NCBI GenBank assembly: GCA_947034895.1
Contig: OX344764.1
Span: 59,377,348-59,441,347 of the forward strand
Length of the DNA: 64,000 bases
Direction: 5' to 3'
Source: Rhytidiadelphus loreus
Lineage: Eukaryota > Streptophyta > Bryopsida > Hypnales > Hylocomiaceae
Part shown: positions 48,011 to 60,254 of the stretch, piece by piece
How positions within the stretch are numbered: the stretch's first letter is position 1
Layout: the number at the start of each line of letters is the position of its first letter
Translations under genes and position numbers: made by a program
Notes under the pieces: model-generated
What the model was told of the DNA's origin: nothing
The model's input: only the letters and a program-made list of their open reading frames with translations
Database searches by the model: none

Positions 48011-49929
48011 TTAATTAAGATCAGACGGGTCAAGTAGTGGGTGATTAAACAAGGAAATCAAGGTTCTAAAGAAAAAATTCATAACTAAGCATAGGCGATT
48101 GTTGCCACGCTCAAACATTTTGATTTTTTTGGAGAAAATTGAACACCAAGAATTTGGACTAATCCTCTCGATTTTTGAATCTCTCAAATGCTCTCCAATG
48201 CCATAGTCACAAATTCAACAACAACAACAACAATAAATCAACAATTGGATGAAGGAGAAGAAGAAGAAGGAAGGAATTTGACACGTGAAGGAATTAAAAG
48301 ATTAAACAACGATTAAGGTGAGAATCTAACTATTCATTTGGCTAATTGTTTTGGTTTGTTTATTCAATTTATTCTTTCTACTATTCATCGATAGATTTGT
48401 TTTTTATTGTTTTTTATTATTTTATTAGAATACTATTCATTCATTTGGTTTTAGTTATTAATTAGGATTTCAAAGCCAAATTAGTTGTTTGTTTGTAGTT
48501 TGGGAATTTGTTTTATTGTGCCTAATAAGCTAAAACATTAAAAACAAACAACAACTAATATCTTGGAATATTTAACAAAATAACTATTAAACAATTGGCA
48601 ATCGAATAAAACTACTATTCATTGAAAACTTGGGAAAATTAAATTGAATTAATCATTTAATTTAAATTCCTAAATCAAAGGATTAGTTTTAAATTGCCAA
48701 AACTAACAAAATTGGACTTTTTAGATAGGTTTAGGACGACAATTCAACAAACAATTAATCAAAAACTCACTAGAATTTGGCAAATTCATGAAAGATAATG
48801 GATGACTTCGTGGATACAATCATGATGGTATTTTGCGATGATGGATCCACCGACATTCTCGATACCGAGATATGATTTTCAAAACTTGTCTTTTGTCTTT
48901 TCTTGTGCTTTCATTCTTTTAAATTAGATTAGAAAACTAAAACTAACAAAATTATCAATTAGGAATCAGAATTTTAAAATCGTTAGAAAACCTTTGAAAA
49001 CTTAACTAAAATCGTGAAAGTAATAACTAGATTAATTTGGAATTAATTTGGAAAACGAAATAGTAATTTCATCCAAAAGAATTTCAAATAAGAATCTAAC
49101 GTGAATTAGGAATCTAGGGAATATTGGAATAATTGAAGAAGTTAAACCCTAATTTATCCCTTTAATTCTACATAAAACTTATTGAATACAAATTTCATCC
49201 AACTAAGGGGAATTTTCATTCATCCATAAGTTTTTACTTAGAAGTCCAAAATTCTTACTTTTTACCTTAATAGGAAAGTCATTTATCACTTTACCCATAA
49301 AAACCATAAAACCCTAGAAGATCACTAAATTTAGAATAATAATTTAGAATTAGGATTAATTAAAGAACAATTAGGAATATTCTCAAGGAACAACTAGGTA
49401 ATCTTTAAAACCACAATCTTTTAGAGAATCTTTTGAGGATTTCAAATCCACCTTTTACTTTTAAAATTACTTTAATTTGGAAGGATAAAAGTGTGGATGA
49501 AGATTTGACCTAATTTTGGATGAAAATTCCTAAAATAGGTTAGAATTAGGTTTTCTCTTAAAATTCCATTAGTTAACTTAATCAACCTTTCAACCCTGAA
49601 ATTTAGATTTATTTCACATTATTTAGCTATTTTTAGTTGACGGATGAAGTTTTTAGGATAGAACTAGGGCCAAATTTCATCCACGCATAACTTTCACTAG
49701 GAATATCAGAATCCAACTTGCTTTACCATTTCGGAAAGGGCAAATTGTATTCTTTGATTTAGCTTAGGAAGAATTTTAGTTTAGCTAGAAGTTTAATCGC
49801 ATTTAACTAACCCTCAACAGCCTTTATTTTTTAACGATTAGAGTGTTTTGAAGTACTTAGAATAGGTAAAAATCAACATAACAAAGTGTCCATTGCTTGG
49901 AAGGCCAAAGAACACTACGTTTACATTTC

Positions 49930-50560
49930 ACCCATACAATTTACTAATCTATGCCACTAGAACCTGTGTGCAACTTTCTGACTTAAGGGTGGAGTTAGAA
50001 ACACTCACATATGGTAGTAAGTTTTTTCCATAAACTTCAATGGGGCCTTCACAACGGGAGGCCTTTGGAAGCCACACAGGAGTATATGTGATACATTGAA
50101 GAAATACTAGTTCTAGATTATAGAAACCATTGTGCCACAATGTTCTTATGTGATTGGGTAAGGGGGACACGTGACGCGCAACAACCAAGCATAGAGAGAG
50201 ATTGATAGGGCTTCAGCATTACAAACTTCAATCACATGGATGGGTGGGTCCATGTTGATTCATTTGCCTTTCCTCTGCATTACCAACGGTTTTTCTTCTC
50301 AAATGATCCACATTGTCCTAGGTGGAACGTGGTGTGCCACACAAATGTTAGGGGTAGACATACAACGTGACACAATGTCGATGTCATGCCAAAGATGCTT
50401 GTAGTGCGCAACGATGACGACTTTGTGGCACTGCAACTAGTACCAAGAGAGGCAGACCAAATATGGTGTCCAAAGGAAGACGTGGAGGACTTGCCTAACA
50501 TGTTTGATGACAATGTCATGTTAGAGGATGAAGGATACCGCTGTCCGGACTACCTCTAAT
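49930..50560 (+). pseudogene. TNP2-type transposase, C-terminal (DUF4216) remnant
   Basis: The plus strand carries pieces of the last module of TNP2 transposases: VHVDSFAFPLHYQRFFFSND, PHCPRWNVVCHT, then DDDFVALQLVPREADQIW and an acidic end DEGYRCPDYL with a stop at 50559. In the family the corresponding text is a QVFY-x-xDP block followed by W-x-VV. Five or more stops lie upstream within it. It belongs with the core pieces at 43.1-44.5 kb. Confidence 0.75.
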
Positions 50561-52070
50561 ATGTGACAGAGACATCAGAAGGACGTCTATAACGACGTCT
50601 AGCTGGAAGATGTAGCGCACTGTCAATTACGATGTCTATCATGGTCTTTGGTGTCCAATTTGGAGGATGAATACTATAAGTCCTTTGATTAACTATTGTT
50701 AGGCATCCATTCTTTGTAGGAATACCTGACATGCAAGCGCCATCTTGAGCGCCGTCGTTCAACTAAGTATGCGAATTCTCTTGTCCTCAATGTTTAAATG
50801 CATGTTTAATAAAATATTGGTTGCATTCTTAGTCCTCGTGTACCACATGCACTCTTTTGTTTTCTTGCAATGATTCTATAAGAAGTACACGCATTTGATT
50901 ACATTAACGTGGACTATTGGAAATGAGCAATTTCTATTTGTCTGTTTGAATTGAATGGTGCATGTCGTTCATTAAATTAGCTTGAACTTAGTCTAGAGGT
51001 ACAATACTACAATGCTTGAAGTGCTCACCATGTGTTAGATAGAAATGAAACGAAGAAGACGGTTGTGCATTCTAAAGCAGCCTTAATAAGATAATGTAAA
51101 CGGATAATGTCATTGTTAGGAAGTACTCCCCTATTTGGTCACTTCGTTGTTCAAGCTGCTCACTCTCTAGTAGACTAGTAGAACTGTAGAACACATGAAC
51201 ACCCCCAAAACATTGTTGTGCTAGAAGACAACAATGTCAGAATGAAACCAACGTATCTAAAGACATTCACATGTTATTGTCAACATCAGCATGAGCATTG
51301 TAGTGCTTGCCAAGAAGTCCCTAGCTAAGTCAGACATCTCAAGCGACGTTCATACGAACACGCATATGTCATCTGAGACATCTAAAAAGATGTCATGATG
51401 TTTCAATAGGCAGTTTGAGGTTTTTGAAAACATGAAGGTCAACATCGTAGTACTTGTATAAAAGTCTCCAAGAATGTGAAGACATTGTAGTTGACATCTA
51501 GACTTACATTAAGATGTCCTTTGAGACATCTAAACAAGCGTCACGACGTCTCAACAAATACTGTTAGGAGGAATAGGAAAGACATTAAGCTCAATGCTTC
51601 AAAATCTGTATTGACGTGGCCGGGCCATGTCAGTCAAAAAAATTGTCACGTTAGCAAATTTCCCTCGATCTCGCCATGTCAGCATGTCTAAAATTTTTCA
51701 AGACCGGGCACTGCCCGGCCCTCCCTTTTTTCATGGCGGACAAACATTTTAATTAAACAAAAACAAAAAATTAAAATTACAGCCGATAAAAAAAGGTCAA
51801 CGATGTTGACGTGGCAATTCTGATTTTTACGGACACTATTGCGGACATGCTCATGTTCGCAAGAATGTCAGAAGAAAGGGTACGTCAATGGAAACAAAAA
51901 ACTGTTATCACCTAAATTTTGGCCTATCCACTGCAACAGCCACTAAGATCTGTTGGAAATGGCAAACCATCTTCCAGACATGAAGATGTCTCCTTGGACA
52001 TAGTGTGTCCAGCCTCGGACACTCTACGTTGCGGGCCTGCTGTAAAAAAAAACACGGATTTCTTATAGTG
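50561..52070. repeat. Right subterminal region of the 11.8-kb CACTA element
   Basis: GACATC/GATGTC words cluster at 51230-51570 (for example AGACATCTAAAAAGATGTC, itself an inverted repeat), followed by GGCGGACA and the terminus. No gene was found here. Confidence 0.7.
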
Positions 52071-54306
52071 ATCCAACTCTGTATCATCCGTGTGTACCGA
52101 GGATTTATCCGCCTTATTGAGAGATTTTGGATCTTCCTCCACCTCCTTTGATAACAAATCAATATAGATAGGATCCGGTTTGGAAGAGGAATCGGATAGA
52201 GGAGTTTGTATATCCTCGAACTGTTCCGGATGTGTGCGTGCCGGATTCTGTACGAGTTCAATCCGGGAATCTAGGTTACTCTAGATTTGTATCCTCGTCT
52301 CCGGAGAAGTTGCGCTCGGTCTTCCAGTCACGATGTTGATCAGAGATCCAAACTGCTCCGAATGTTTTACTGGTGAGACTTCCGGATGAGTCATTGGGGT
52401 TCCGATGATGTCCGGAAGTTCCGGAAAGCCGCCAAAGTCTAGTGGCTTGTTCAGATCCATGGTCGCCGCCAGTGCCTAGAACTCCTTCAGAGAGGTCTCC
52501 ATCCGGCCAGCCATCTCCACCATAATCCGGACCATCTTGGTGTTGGTGAGTGGTGCAGAAGATTTTTCATCTCCTTGTACAGGGCTGTCTTAGCGTACAA
52601 GTCTGTTGGGCTCACGATCCACTGTTGGAAGGTCTACATCACCTGGTAGGACTTCTAGACCGCCTGCTGCGATTGGTACAGCTCCCCTTCTGTCTAGTTG
52701 AGCTTGGAAGTCAGCTCCTCCCGTTGCTTCTGCAAGTTCCGGACTTTCGTCTTCAGTTCATCCCACTCCTTCACCTAAGGTTAAGCTTTGAGCACATCCA
52801 CCAGCTTTTTCGGATCGCACTGCAGAACTTCCGCCGACCCTAACACGATGTCGGCGAGCCGGTCGTGGTACATCTTGGCGGTCCGGATCCATTCTTCCCC
52901 GACATCGAAGAAGTGAAGTCCCTCCCAGGTCTTCAAATCCTACGAGAGCTTGGGTCCCGGGAGTTTACCTCTGGATGCCGGATCCGTAGACTTCCGTCTC
53001 CGGCTTGCGGATGCCTCCTCTCGATCTTCCTTCTCTTCTTGCTCCATCTTCTCCTCCTTTATTTTCAGTCTGTTTTCCTCCTCCTTGTCTTCTGATTCCT
53101 AGGTCTCCGGATCTTTGTCATCCAGGCAATTGCACTGCAGCATCACCAATCCAGTCTCGTAATCTGTCAACTCTTCCTCCGTCAGTAACTCTTGGTGCTG
53201 GTACATGTGGAGTAGGTAGGTGCTGAGCAGATTTGGCTTGTTCTTCACCAAATTCCCGATACACCTTCCAATGATGCTCACCATGACCTTCCTTCAATGC
53301 ACAATCCGGTCCTGGTATGCCCCAAAGATGGTGTTGGCGATCGTCACCGTAACCTGGGAACTCTTGTCCGGGTATAGTATCGGCAACACGAACTAGAGCA
53401 GTCGCTTGTGTCGCTCGTCCCGATAGTCCTTGATCGCGTATCCCTCCTTCGCTTGCGGTGGATTTGAAAACTTCTGCAGGTGGTACTGATCCGTCCATCC
53501 TGCAAATTCGTCTCCATGTTCCAGAAATCCGTAAATTTCCACCCAGACCCGCTCCATTCACTGGTCTGGATGTTCGCGTACAGTCCGGTTGTATTAGTTC
53601 GGTGCGCCCTTAGCCAACTCCCTCAGAACCTCATCACTCTGGACATTCCAGGGTTTCTTCAAAAAACCTGCACACCCAAGCATCCTCAAGTTGTCCTCTA
53701 ACTACCTCACATGGGCCGGATCTGTAGGAATCACCAAACTTAATTTCCGGGCTGCTACCCTAAACCACGTACTAACTGCCACCATCCGTCTCACCTCTCC
53801 TATCTTCGTAACCCTAACTCACCACTCTTTCTTTCACTAACAGCCAGATGCAGTGCAACTGAAAGAGGACGAGAAATGAGGAGACGGGGGTATATATTCC
53901 CCTCTAGGTCTAGAGTTCCCTCTACTGGGAACGCGAGCTACAGAGCGGCGCAACGGACCCCTAGTCTAGCGCCATAACCTACTGTCTTAATGACTGCGTT
54001 CTGGCCACTTTCCGGATACAAAATTCGTCCTACCCGGATGTCAAGTTCCGTCATGTTCCCGTATTGACTACAGAATTAGATCTAAACTATTTTTAAATAT
54101 CTACTTGTTTCCGTTTTCTATTCCTAACCTATTTTTTTGAAATTTTTACTACTTTTAACTTCTTCTAGTCTATCATGATCCATCTTGGGATATTCCAGAC
54201 TACACAATGACTGCATAACTAGCCATACTAGTCACCATTTTGAAGAATGACTCCCTGAGCATACATTCATGACTTTGTTAATTACTACACTCAACTTAGA
54301 AATCAC

Positions 54307-54515
54307 TTAGAAATGACTATAGCAGCCTCCATACTGACTACAACAACTTACAAAATGACTACAACAACCTATATAATGACTACAAGAACCTATAAAATGT
54401 CTACAACAACCTACATAATGACTATAGCAGCCTACAAAATGACTACAGCAACCTACATAATGACTACAGCAGCCTACATAATGACTACAATAGCCTACAT
54501 AATGACTGGCAAGGG
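54307..54515. repeat. 21-bp tandem repeat at the right end of the 20.8-kb element
   Basis: About ten copies of AATGACTACARCARCCTACAT. The core AATGACTA is the subterminal word of the element, so the array is an expansion of presumed transposase-binding sites. Confidence 0.88.
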
Positions 54516-54856
54516 ATTGAATATTTCCCACGTCAATTTAAAATTCTCTTGACATCAAATAGGATCACTCCAAAACCAACCAATAATACCCCGCCAACTT
54601 AGCATGCTAGATCTACAGCCACGTGGCAAGGCACCATTGGAGGTGCCCTATATAATCACACCTTAATGAAGTTCCACATCAGCATGGGATGAAAAAGAAT
54701 GCTCATGGTATAAATGACTGGTTTGCCCATAATTACTCGTCCTCTATGACTCTGAGTCCAAAATCCAGTTTCAATCATTCTCTCGTCATAAGTGTCATGA
54801 ATGATTGGTTATGTAGTCATAAACAACAGTCATTGATAGCTTGTTTTCTACTAGTG

Positions 54857-55587
54857 CCATGAAATAAAGGATAGGCTACTAAGGAATATGGACGATCATC
54901 CTCCTGCCCTGGCCTCATCACCACTAGTAATTGTGGTGGTAACGGTGGTCTAGGGTCCTCTGGTGGATCTATAATTTTGCTATCCAATGGAAAATTTATC
55001 ACTTGATTTGACAAAGTTTCAAGAGATTGAAAAATATTGGGAACTTTAACTTTTCTAGTGGAACTGACACTCCAAATTGGGCTTTTGTACCACTTAGGTT
55101 CGTAAGAGATCTCTAAATCAGAAGATCTCCTATTCAAACTTCCTAATTGGACTGACACCAATTCTAGAGTGAATTGCTCTTAATAAATTTCCTCATGATT
55201 TTCCAATTCGGCATCATCTACCACAAAAGATCCTTTAGGGGAATGATTTGTGGTGTTCAATTTGGAGAGACAAATTCCCTCGCAATTTATATGGGCCTTA
55301 TCCAAGTTATATTCCGAATGAAAATTAGATTCAACATTCGATTCCTCACTGTCTTCTTCACTAATTTGTTTGTCCCTTTCTAAACTTTCACATCCCCGTG
55401 ATTTTGGACTTCTAGGACTTAGCCCACAAGCACACCTATTAAAAGAGCTCACTAATTCTCTTATTGGCGTTGCAAGTTCTAAATTTGAACTACTAGCCGC
55501 AGGTTTATCTTTTTCAAGTGCTCTCCTCTTTGCTCTTTCTTCCCTTGCAATTTTGCTAGGGATGAGACAATTGGAAACGTTGCTCAT
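54857..55587 (-). pseudogene. Ty3-type retrotransposon gag, 5' portion
   Basis: ATG at 55587 starts MSNVSNCLIPSKIAREERAK. The frame is open except for one TAA at 55180-55182 (context E-I-Y-*-E-Q-F; CAA would be the one-step ancestor) and runs on through a Pro-rich stretch (DPRPPLPPQLL) to PLFHG at the CCA duplication. It then continues in frame at 34093. This is the N-terminal region that precedes the capsid domain. It lies about 70 bp downstream of a primer-binding site, as expected for gag. Confidence 0.75.
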
Positions 55588-55654
55588 TTGTTGACAACAT
55601 TTCTAATTCTACCAAATAAAAAAGATAAGGTTTGGAGCGACCTATTTATGATTC

Positions 55655-55672
55655 TCCCCGGCAACAGTGCCA
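55655..55672 (-). other. Primer-binding site, tRNA-Asp-like
   Basis: TGGCACTGTTGCCGGGGA on the minus strand differs in two places from TGGCGCCGTTGCCGGGGA, the tRNA-Asp primer site of Athila/Tat-type Ty3 elements. It sits between the gag start and the presumed 5' LTR, where it should be. Confidence 0.75.
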
Positions 55673-56776
55673 AATATAGAATAGGATATTTGACTAATTA
55701 AAGAAAAACACCTAGTAGTATATTAAATTCGTTCCTAGGGAGAAATTCAAATAGGATTTACAAACTAGTAGATCAAACCAACCCGGGCGCACAACTTTAA
55801 AGATTTTGAATTTGAAAACCTTACTACTAGGTCTAATTTCAATGCTACTCTCCAATCTTAAAGGCCACAAGGGTTAAGATAGCTCCCATTTTAATTCTTT
55901 ACCTTTCTTTATCTTTTAAAACATTTTTCTTTAAAATCCTTTATTTCCAATTCAGCTTTACAGACAGCACACCAACTTAGAATCAGCTGCTCAACTTTTG
56001 CTTGCAAATTGGCCTTATTGCTCAGTATAAGATTTCTCCAAATTGGCTCTTGACTGCTTCACTACATGATGACCCGATTGTAATTAACAAATTATTCCAA
56101 ATTGATTTTTACTTAACCAACTATCATAAAATAATTTTCTAATTAATTCACACAATGTCTACTACATAGTTACTCCAAATTTACAATTACACTCAAGGCA
56201 ATTGGAATCTCAGTCATTAACATATCTCACCAACCAAATCGGATTCATAGACATACATTTTCTTTATGGGCAATTTCGTTAAAATGGCGGTATTCCATGT
56301 GCCATTTGTACATGGAAGTTTGGCGAAGTGCGATTTCTGAAACAGAGGGCTGTGGATTTCTTTGTAGGACTTGTAAGGAAGAAAGTGCCTTGAATTTTAT
56401 ATAGTTGTCAGAGTTTTGCATGAATACTTCCTAGTGTGGGCGTGGGAGATGTCGACCTCTAGAATGGAAGGAAAGCAAACATTGGATTACATTTTGGTTA
56501 GGAGTCATGATGTGCAGAAGTTTTAGAAAATCTTTAGATTTGCATTGTTTCGGATCGTGAGGACCGCAAAGATTGAATTTGGAGTAGGGCCTGGAAGAAC
56601 TTGTGCGGGAACTTGATTTTTTCACTTAAAAAAATTGGAGGGTACAAATGTTGATGAACATGCAAATGAGCACAATTTCTTGCATCTTCTGCCACTCTAC
56701 TGACTTCTACAATGCACGGGAGCATTGTAAGCAAAAAAAATTTTTTTACCAAGAGCCGTCCGCCCTAAAAAAAAAA
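55673..56776 (-). other. Presumed 5' LTR of the gag element
   Basis: By position this should be the 5' LTR. I cannot define its outer edge, because the 3' LTR is not in the window and no TG start with a target duplication is obvious. No gene is visible. Confidence 0.4.
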
Positions 56777-59700
56777 TCAAGAGCCTCGCTGTTCGTCCTC
56801 TGCAATTCGACGTAAATGATCCACTGCAAATTGCACTTGCTGACGGGGGGCAATGAAACTGTTCCCATCATTCTTCTTTGGTTTCCACGATGCCATTATA
56901 CTGTCTGTAGAAATGTAGTCAGCCTTCTCGGCCGTACGATCAACCCTCCATCTGAAATTGGTCTTTGTGTCCCAGCCTGCGTACAATCGTTGAGGGTCCT
57001 TCGACGCTCCGCATGGGGTGTGCCATTGCACCAAAACTTCACGAAAGTACTCCGCCGTTGGATCAAATTGCGGATTTTCAACTGCCCTAGCAAGCCACAC
57101 GGGCTCTTCACAATCCAATCCGGGCCTCACAAAGAGGTAGAACCCCTCGCGGACATCGGTGACCACGTTGTATGCTGGTGGTGGCCTCCCCTCCAGAGTG
57201 CCAATGTAAGGATCATCCATGTCGACCTCCTCCCGCGTCCTTCCATCTTGCATTAAATCCGTCGTAAGATCCCCGGGTTGTCGAGTTTGAGGCCAAAATC
57301 CATGCCTCAATTCATTGGATTGAGGAAGATCTTCTTCGGCGCCACTGCCCAAGGCATTTCTCACTCCGGTCCAGTACATGATCAAGTGTGCAAGTCGGGC
57401 CTTGTACTCCAGTGGAGCGTCGTCTTGAGATATGTCCGTCCAATGTTGGATGTATCCATCGAGTCCACGCAAAATCTCTACTTCGTTGGTCATTTTCTTT
57501 GGAGCTACGCACGGCGGATCACCTTAGGGAAGGATCGGTTTGTGCTCTGCATCTTCCTTCCATAACTTCAAGCCCGCTTTGGGCAACCACGGGATGTCTG
57601 TACATGCCAGTTTGTATTGCATGATTGGCCAGCCCTTGTCATCTATGAAGAATTTGTATTGCCTTCCGTTGGAGTGGCCCACGAGTTGCTGCTTCTTCAT
57701 CCCAATAAACGGTTTGACGTAAGCTTTGAAATCGGACACTTCTTCAACCAGGTAGGGAATGAAAGGAACTTGCTCTATTTTCATGTACGACTCCATCAAC
57801 GACAGCAAAGTAGGATGGTCCTTTTCGCGGAGTTGTTGACTCCACCGACCAAATGATGCATCCATGTCGTCGTGCGTGTGTCCCACAATCATGAAGGATA
57901 CCACCACTTCTTTCACAATCCGCCTAGCCACCAAGAGGGACCAAAAACAAAAGACGTATCTGTTCTTGTTTTCCCTCCAGGAGTTGTCCATTTGAATGTG
58001 TAACACCAGTGGCAATGGTGTGGATTCGATAGGTGGAAACGGAATCTCTCCCAACGCATCCATACAGATATCGCTACCATTCAGCAACGCCCGATACAAT
58101 TGCGTGCTACCGGATCCGCGAAACAATGATCGTGAAGACTTTGCAGGGGGGTCCTCCAAATCTCGCAACAACTTCGCCACCGATCCCACTGTGAAGTTGT
58201 TGTCGCTTTTAAAGACATCCAAATTGTAGTGTGCATACTTGCCATCCCCGTGTCCGTGTGCAAAAATTCTTGACACCTTCACGGGTAACTTCATGAATCC
58301 ATCTAGTGCCTTTGTTTTCCTCGCCAATGCGGGACATGCTGTTTTTGAATGGTCCATCTTGTCGTGCATGATGGATAGCAGTTGCTTTGGTCGTAATCTG
58401 GACAACTGCCTACTACGGTAGTAGGCATGCCGACACGCTTCCTGCAAGAACAAGTGCTTCTCAAAACGCCTTTGGATGCGACCATAGTCCTCTGACCCAG
58501 GTGCAAAAGATGCCCTCAATTGTTTCAAGTTGTCGCAAATGCTACATCTCGCAAACGAGTCACCTCTTCCTTTGATGACGTATTCCGGAAAATGTTTTGT
58601 ACGTATTTTACTAAAGCATGATTGCGACAAAGGGGACAGTCCGAGTTCCTCGTTCGCCTGCAAACAAAGCCGACCAGACAACCAGTAAAGTAAATGACTT
58701 GTGCCTGAAATATGTTCCCACATTATTCCTTTTCAGAGAAATGGATGGAAAATGTAACACAGGGAGTTACATATTTCCCGAAATCTCTATGAATTACTTC
58801 AGGACTTCTTTACACTTCGACGGTTCTAGGTCCCTACTTTCAATAGACATGAACGGACCATACATTCTTCTATCATTTGATCGATAGCAAGTGACTGAGA
58901 GCTGTCTTTCATACTCAATGGAAACCCATGTGTGATGCCGAGTGCATGTCCCATTCCTACCTCATTCACACTCGCCAACAACTGCTTCCATTCCGTACCC
59001 GATGGAAGAACTTTTAAGCCTACCCTTTCGTCGGTAGGCAACGTGCGAGACAAATGGGGCATGTGGTCGGCCGCTGCTTCTAGTAATGAGCGCAAAGTCT
59101 CGATGCCCTGAACAGTTGCACTCCTCAATTTCGTCCTCTTCAAGTTGCCATGAGGACCACCTCTGACGTCGAAATCTGCCCTAGCCTTGTATCTTTGAAA
59201 CGTGCGGAGAGGGATGTTGTGAAGAATCCGCCAAGCACGTAGACAAATGTCTATGCCCTCCACGGTGACAAGCTTCTTCCCCCTTCCAACTTCTTCATGA
59301 AACGCTCTGTGCACGTCCAGATTTTTGCTAGACTTGACTTTAAATGACTGCATGTGCATTTCCGTGTGAAGCATACGGATCGTCGAAGGACGAAACTTCC
59401 AAATGCACTCCATGTCGCAGCAGAGTTCTGTGAAAACCTCTGCGATAGATTCATAGGACACCATCTGTGTCCTCCGATCCACCAATGCGGCAGCACGGGT
59501 TCTTCTATCGTAGCGGTACTTCCGAACGCCTGTCCTTTTCCGATTTCCCTGTAGCTCTTCATCCATAGCAACTCGTTTACGAGCATGGTCGTACATACTA
59601 ACATACCCATTTTGCCCGTGATAAAACACTTGGCGCATAGGCCAACGCAGACACATGTCCCCAGCATTGGGGTCCCCATTCTGAACTTCCAGTACAACAA

Positions 59701-60074
59701 TGCCCACGTCGTCCTTACCCAACCTGTTCCTCCCATCAATGCAAGCGTTTGGGTCGGCAGTGATGATGATCACTTCCGCGAAGTCCGAGCCGTCCGCGTG
59801 TCGTGCGAGTAGGGCCTTACCAGACCATCCGTCGCGGGCAATGCCTTCGCAATCCGGAATGGGACTAGTGTCCTCGTCCTCCGCGGCAACTGCCTCCAAG
59901 TCCACATCCTCCTCTTCACATTCTTCGAAACCCTGAGCGTCGAAGGATTCACGAATGACATTTGCACGATGTAAGCGAAACGAAACGAAGACTTGCGAAC
60001 GACAGAAAAATCAAGATGGGCTCGATAAAAAAACGCTGCACCTCGTCGCCGTCAGATTCGCTAGAAGAAGTCAT
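56777..60074 (-). CDS. DUF7869-like protein gene, probably transposase-related
   Basis: The first large exon is open from about 60010 to 58838. There is no ATG in that frame, so the start is probably in a short upstream exon (ATG 60074, MTSSSESDGDE); the join is uncertain. It has an acidic N-terminus and ICLRAWRILHNIPLRTFQRY. A 180-bp GT-AG intron (58837-58658) joins CLLK to ANEELGLSPLSQ in phase. The second exon has a Cys-containing segment (CSICDNLKQLRAS), LPLVLHIQMDNSWRENKN (about 57990) and VGHTHDDMDASFGRWS (about 57880), the two hallmark blocks of the DUF7869-like family. Asp/His/Asp residues there suggest an RNase H-like metal site; this is inference. A TAA at 57524 is followed by an open same-frame tail of 248 codons (to 56777) with YAGWDTKTNFRWRVDRT, so the stop may be recent or the tail a second product. 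Confidence 0.65.
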
Positions 60075-60254
60075 ACGCCACAACGAAGACTCCTGCAGTG
60101 GAATCGCGTGGAAGATATACTCAGGGCTGTTGACAAGATGGTCGCGGTCATAGAATGAAATGTCAAAGAATTGGCAGGGGCCCACAGCTTGTACGAAGTA
60201 ATTGCCGACGCATGGCTGCCAGACGTGAAGGCAAATCAGATGACGTATAGGCAC

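Larger units (their letters stand above)
44990..49930. other. Block between the transposase pieces; probable further insertion
   Basis: No recognised gene over 4.9 kb, while TNP2 pieces on either side should be much closer. It contains a promoter-like TATATAAG at 46509-46516 in GC-rich surroundings, followed by two diverged long direct repeats and an AT-rich tail. This would suit a non-autonomous LTR element (LARD-like), but I could not find paired LTRs, a primer site or a target duplication. Confidence 0.45.
40242..52070 (+). mobile_element. 11.8-kb CACTA (En/Spm) element in copy B
   Basis: The left end is TACTATAAGAAACCCGTGT and the right end, inverted, CACTATAAGAAATCCGTGT; the left CACTA has one C-to-T change. 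The 3-bp duplication ATC flanks it (40239-40241, 52071-52073). Inside the ends are dense GACATC/AGATGTC subterminal words in inverted arrangement. The interior holds TNP2 transposase pieces in plus-strand order (43.1-44.4 kb, then 49.9-50.56 kb), split by a further ~4.9-kb block, and a smaller CACTA-type element. All TNP2 pieces contain stops, so it is no longer autonomous. Confidence 0.88.
40113..53785 (-). pseudogene. Gag-like gene of copy B, interrupted
   Basis: Starts at ATG 53785 (ATGGTGGCAGTTAGTACGTGG) and ends at TAG 40113-40115, with the 40242-52070 element removed. It reads through positions where copy A has stops (Trp at A's 21062; Gln at A's 21224) but has several stops and frameshifts of its own. 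The conserved block survives near 53130-53450 (STYLLHMYQHQELLTEEEL). The C-terminal part is on the far side of the insertion at 40113-40238. Confidence 0.7.
38979..54204 (-). mobile_element. Retroelement-like family, copy B (split by a CACTA element)
   Basis: Read on the minus strand it matches copy A from end to end: the 5' end near 54204 (TCTGGAATATCCC), TATA region near 53890, the gag-like frame, and the 3' end CGCGTACGACA at 38979. Without the 11.8-kb insertion it is about 3.4 kb long, like copy A. It too lacks LTRs. I could not find a matching 5-bp duplication. It lies wholly inside the 34097-54856 element. Confidence 0.8.
34097..54856. mobile_element. 20.8-kb CACTA-type element (nested host of several others)
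   Basis: The left end is CAGTAGTAGAAAA and the right end, inverted, is CACTAGTAGAAAA, with one mismatch. The flanks carry the 3-bp duplication CCA (34094-34096, 54857-54859). CACTA elements make 3-bp duplications and begin CACTA. TAGTCATT words on the left side and AATGACTA words on the right are inverted subterminal repeats, another CACTA trait. Its interior consists of other insertions (35085-38585 and 38979-54204); I see no transposase of its own, so without them it would be about 2 kb and non-autonomous. The host gag frame is restored on its removal, which is strong evidence for these boundaries. Confidence 0.85.
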
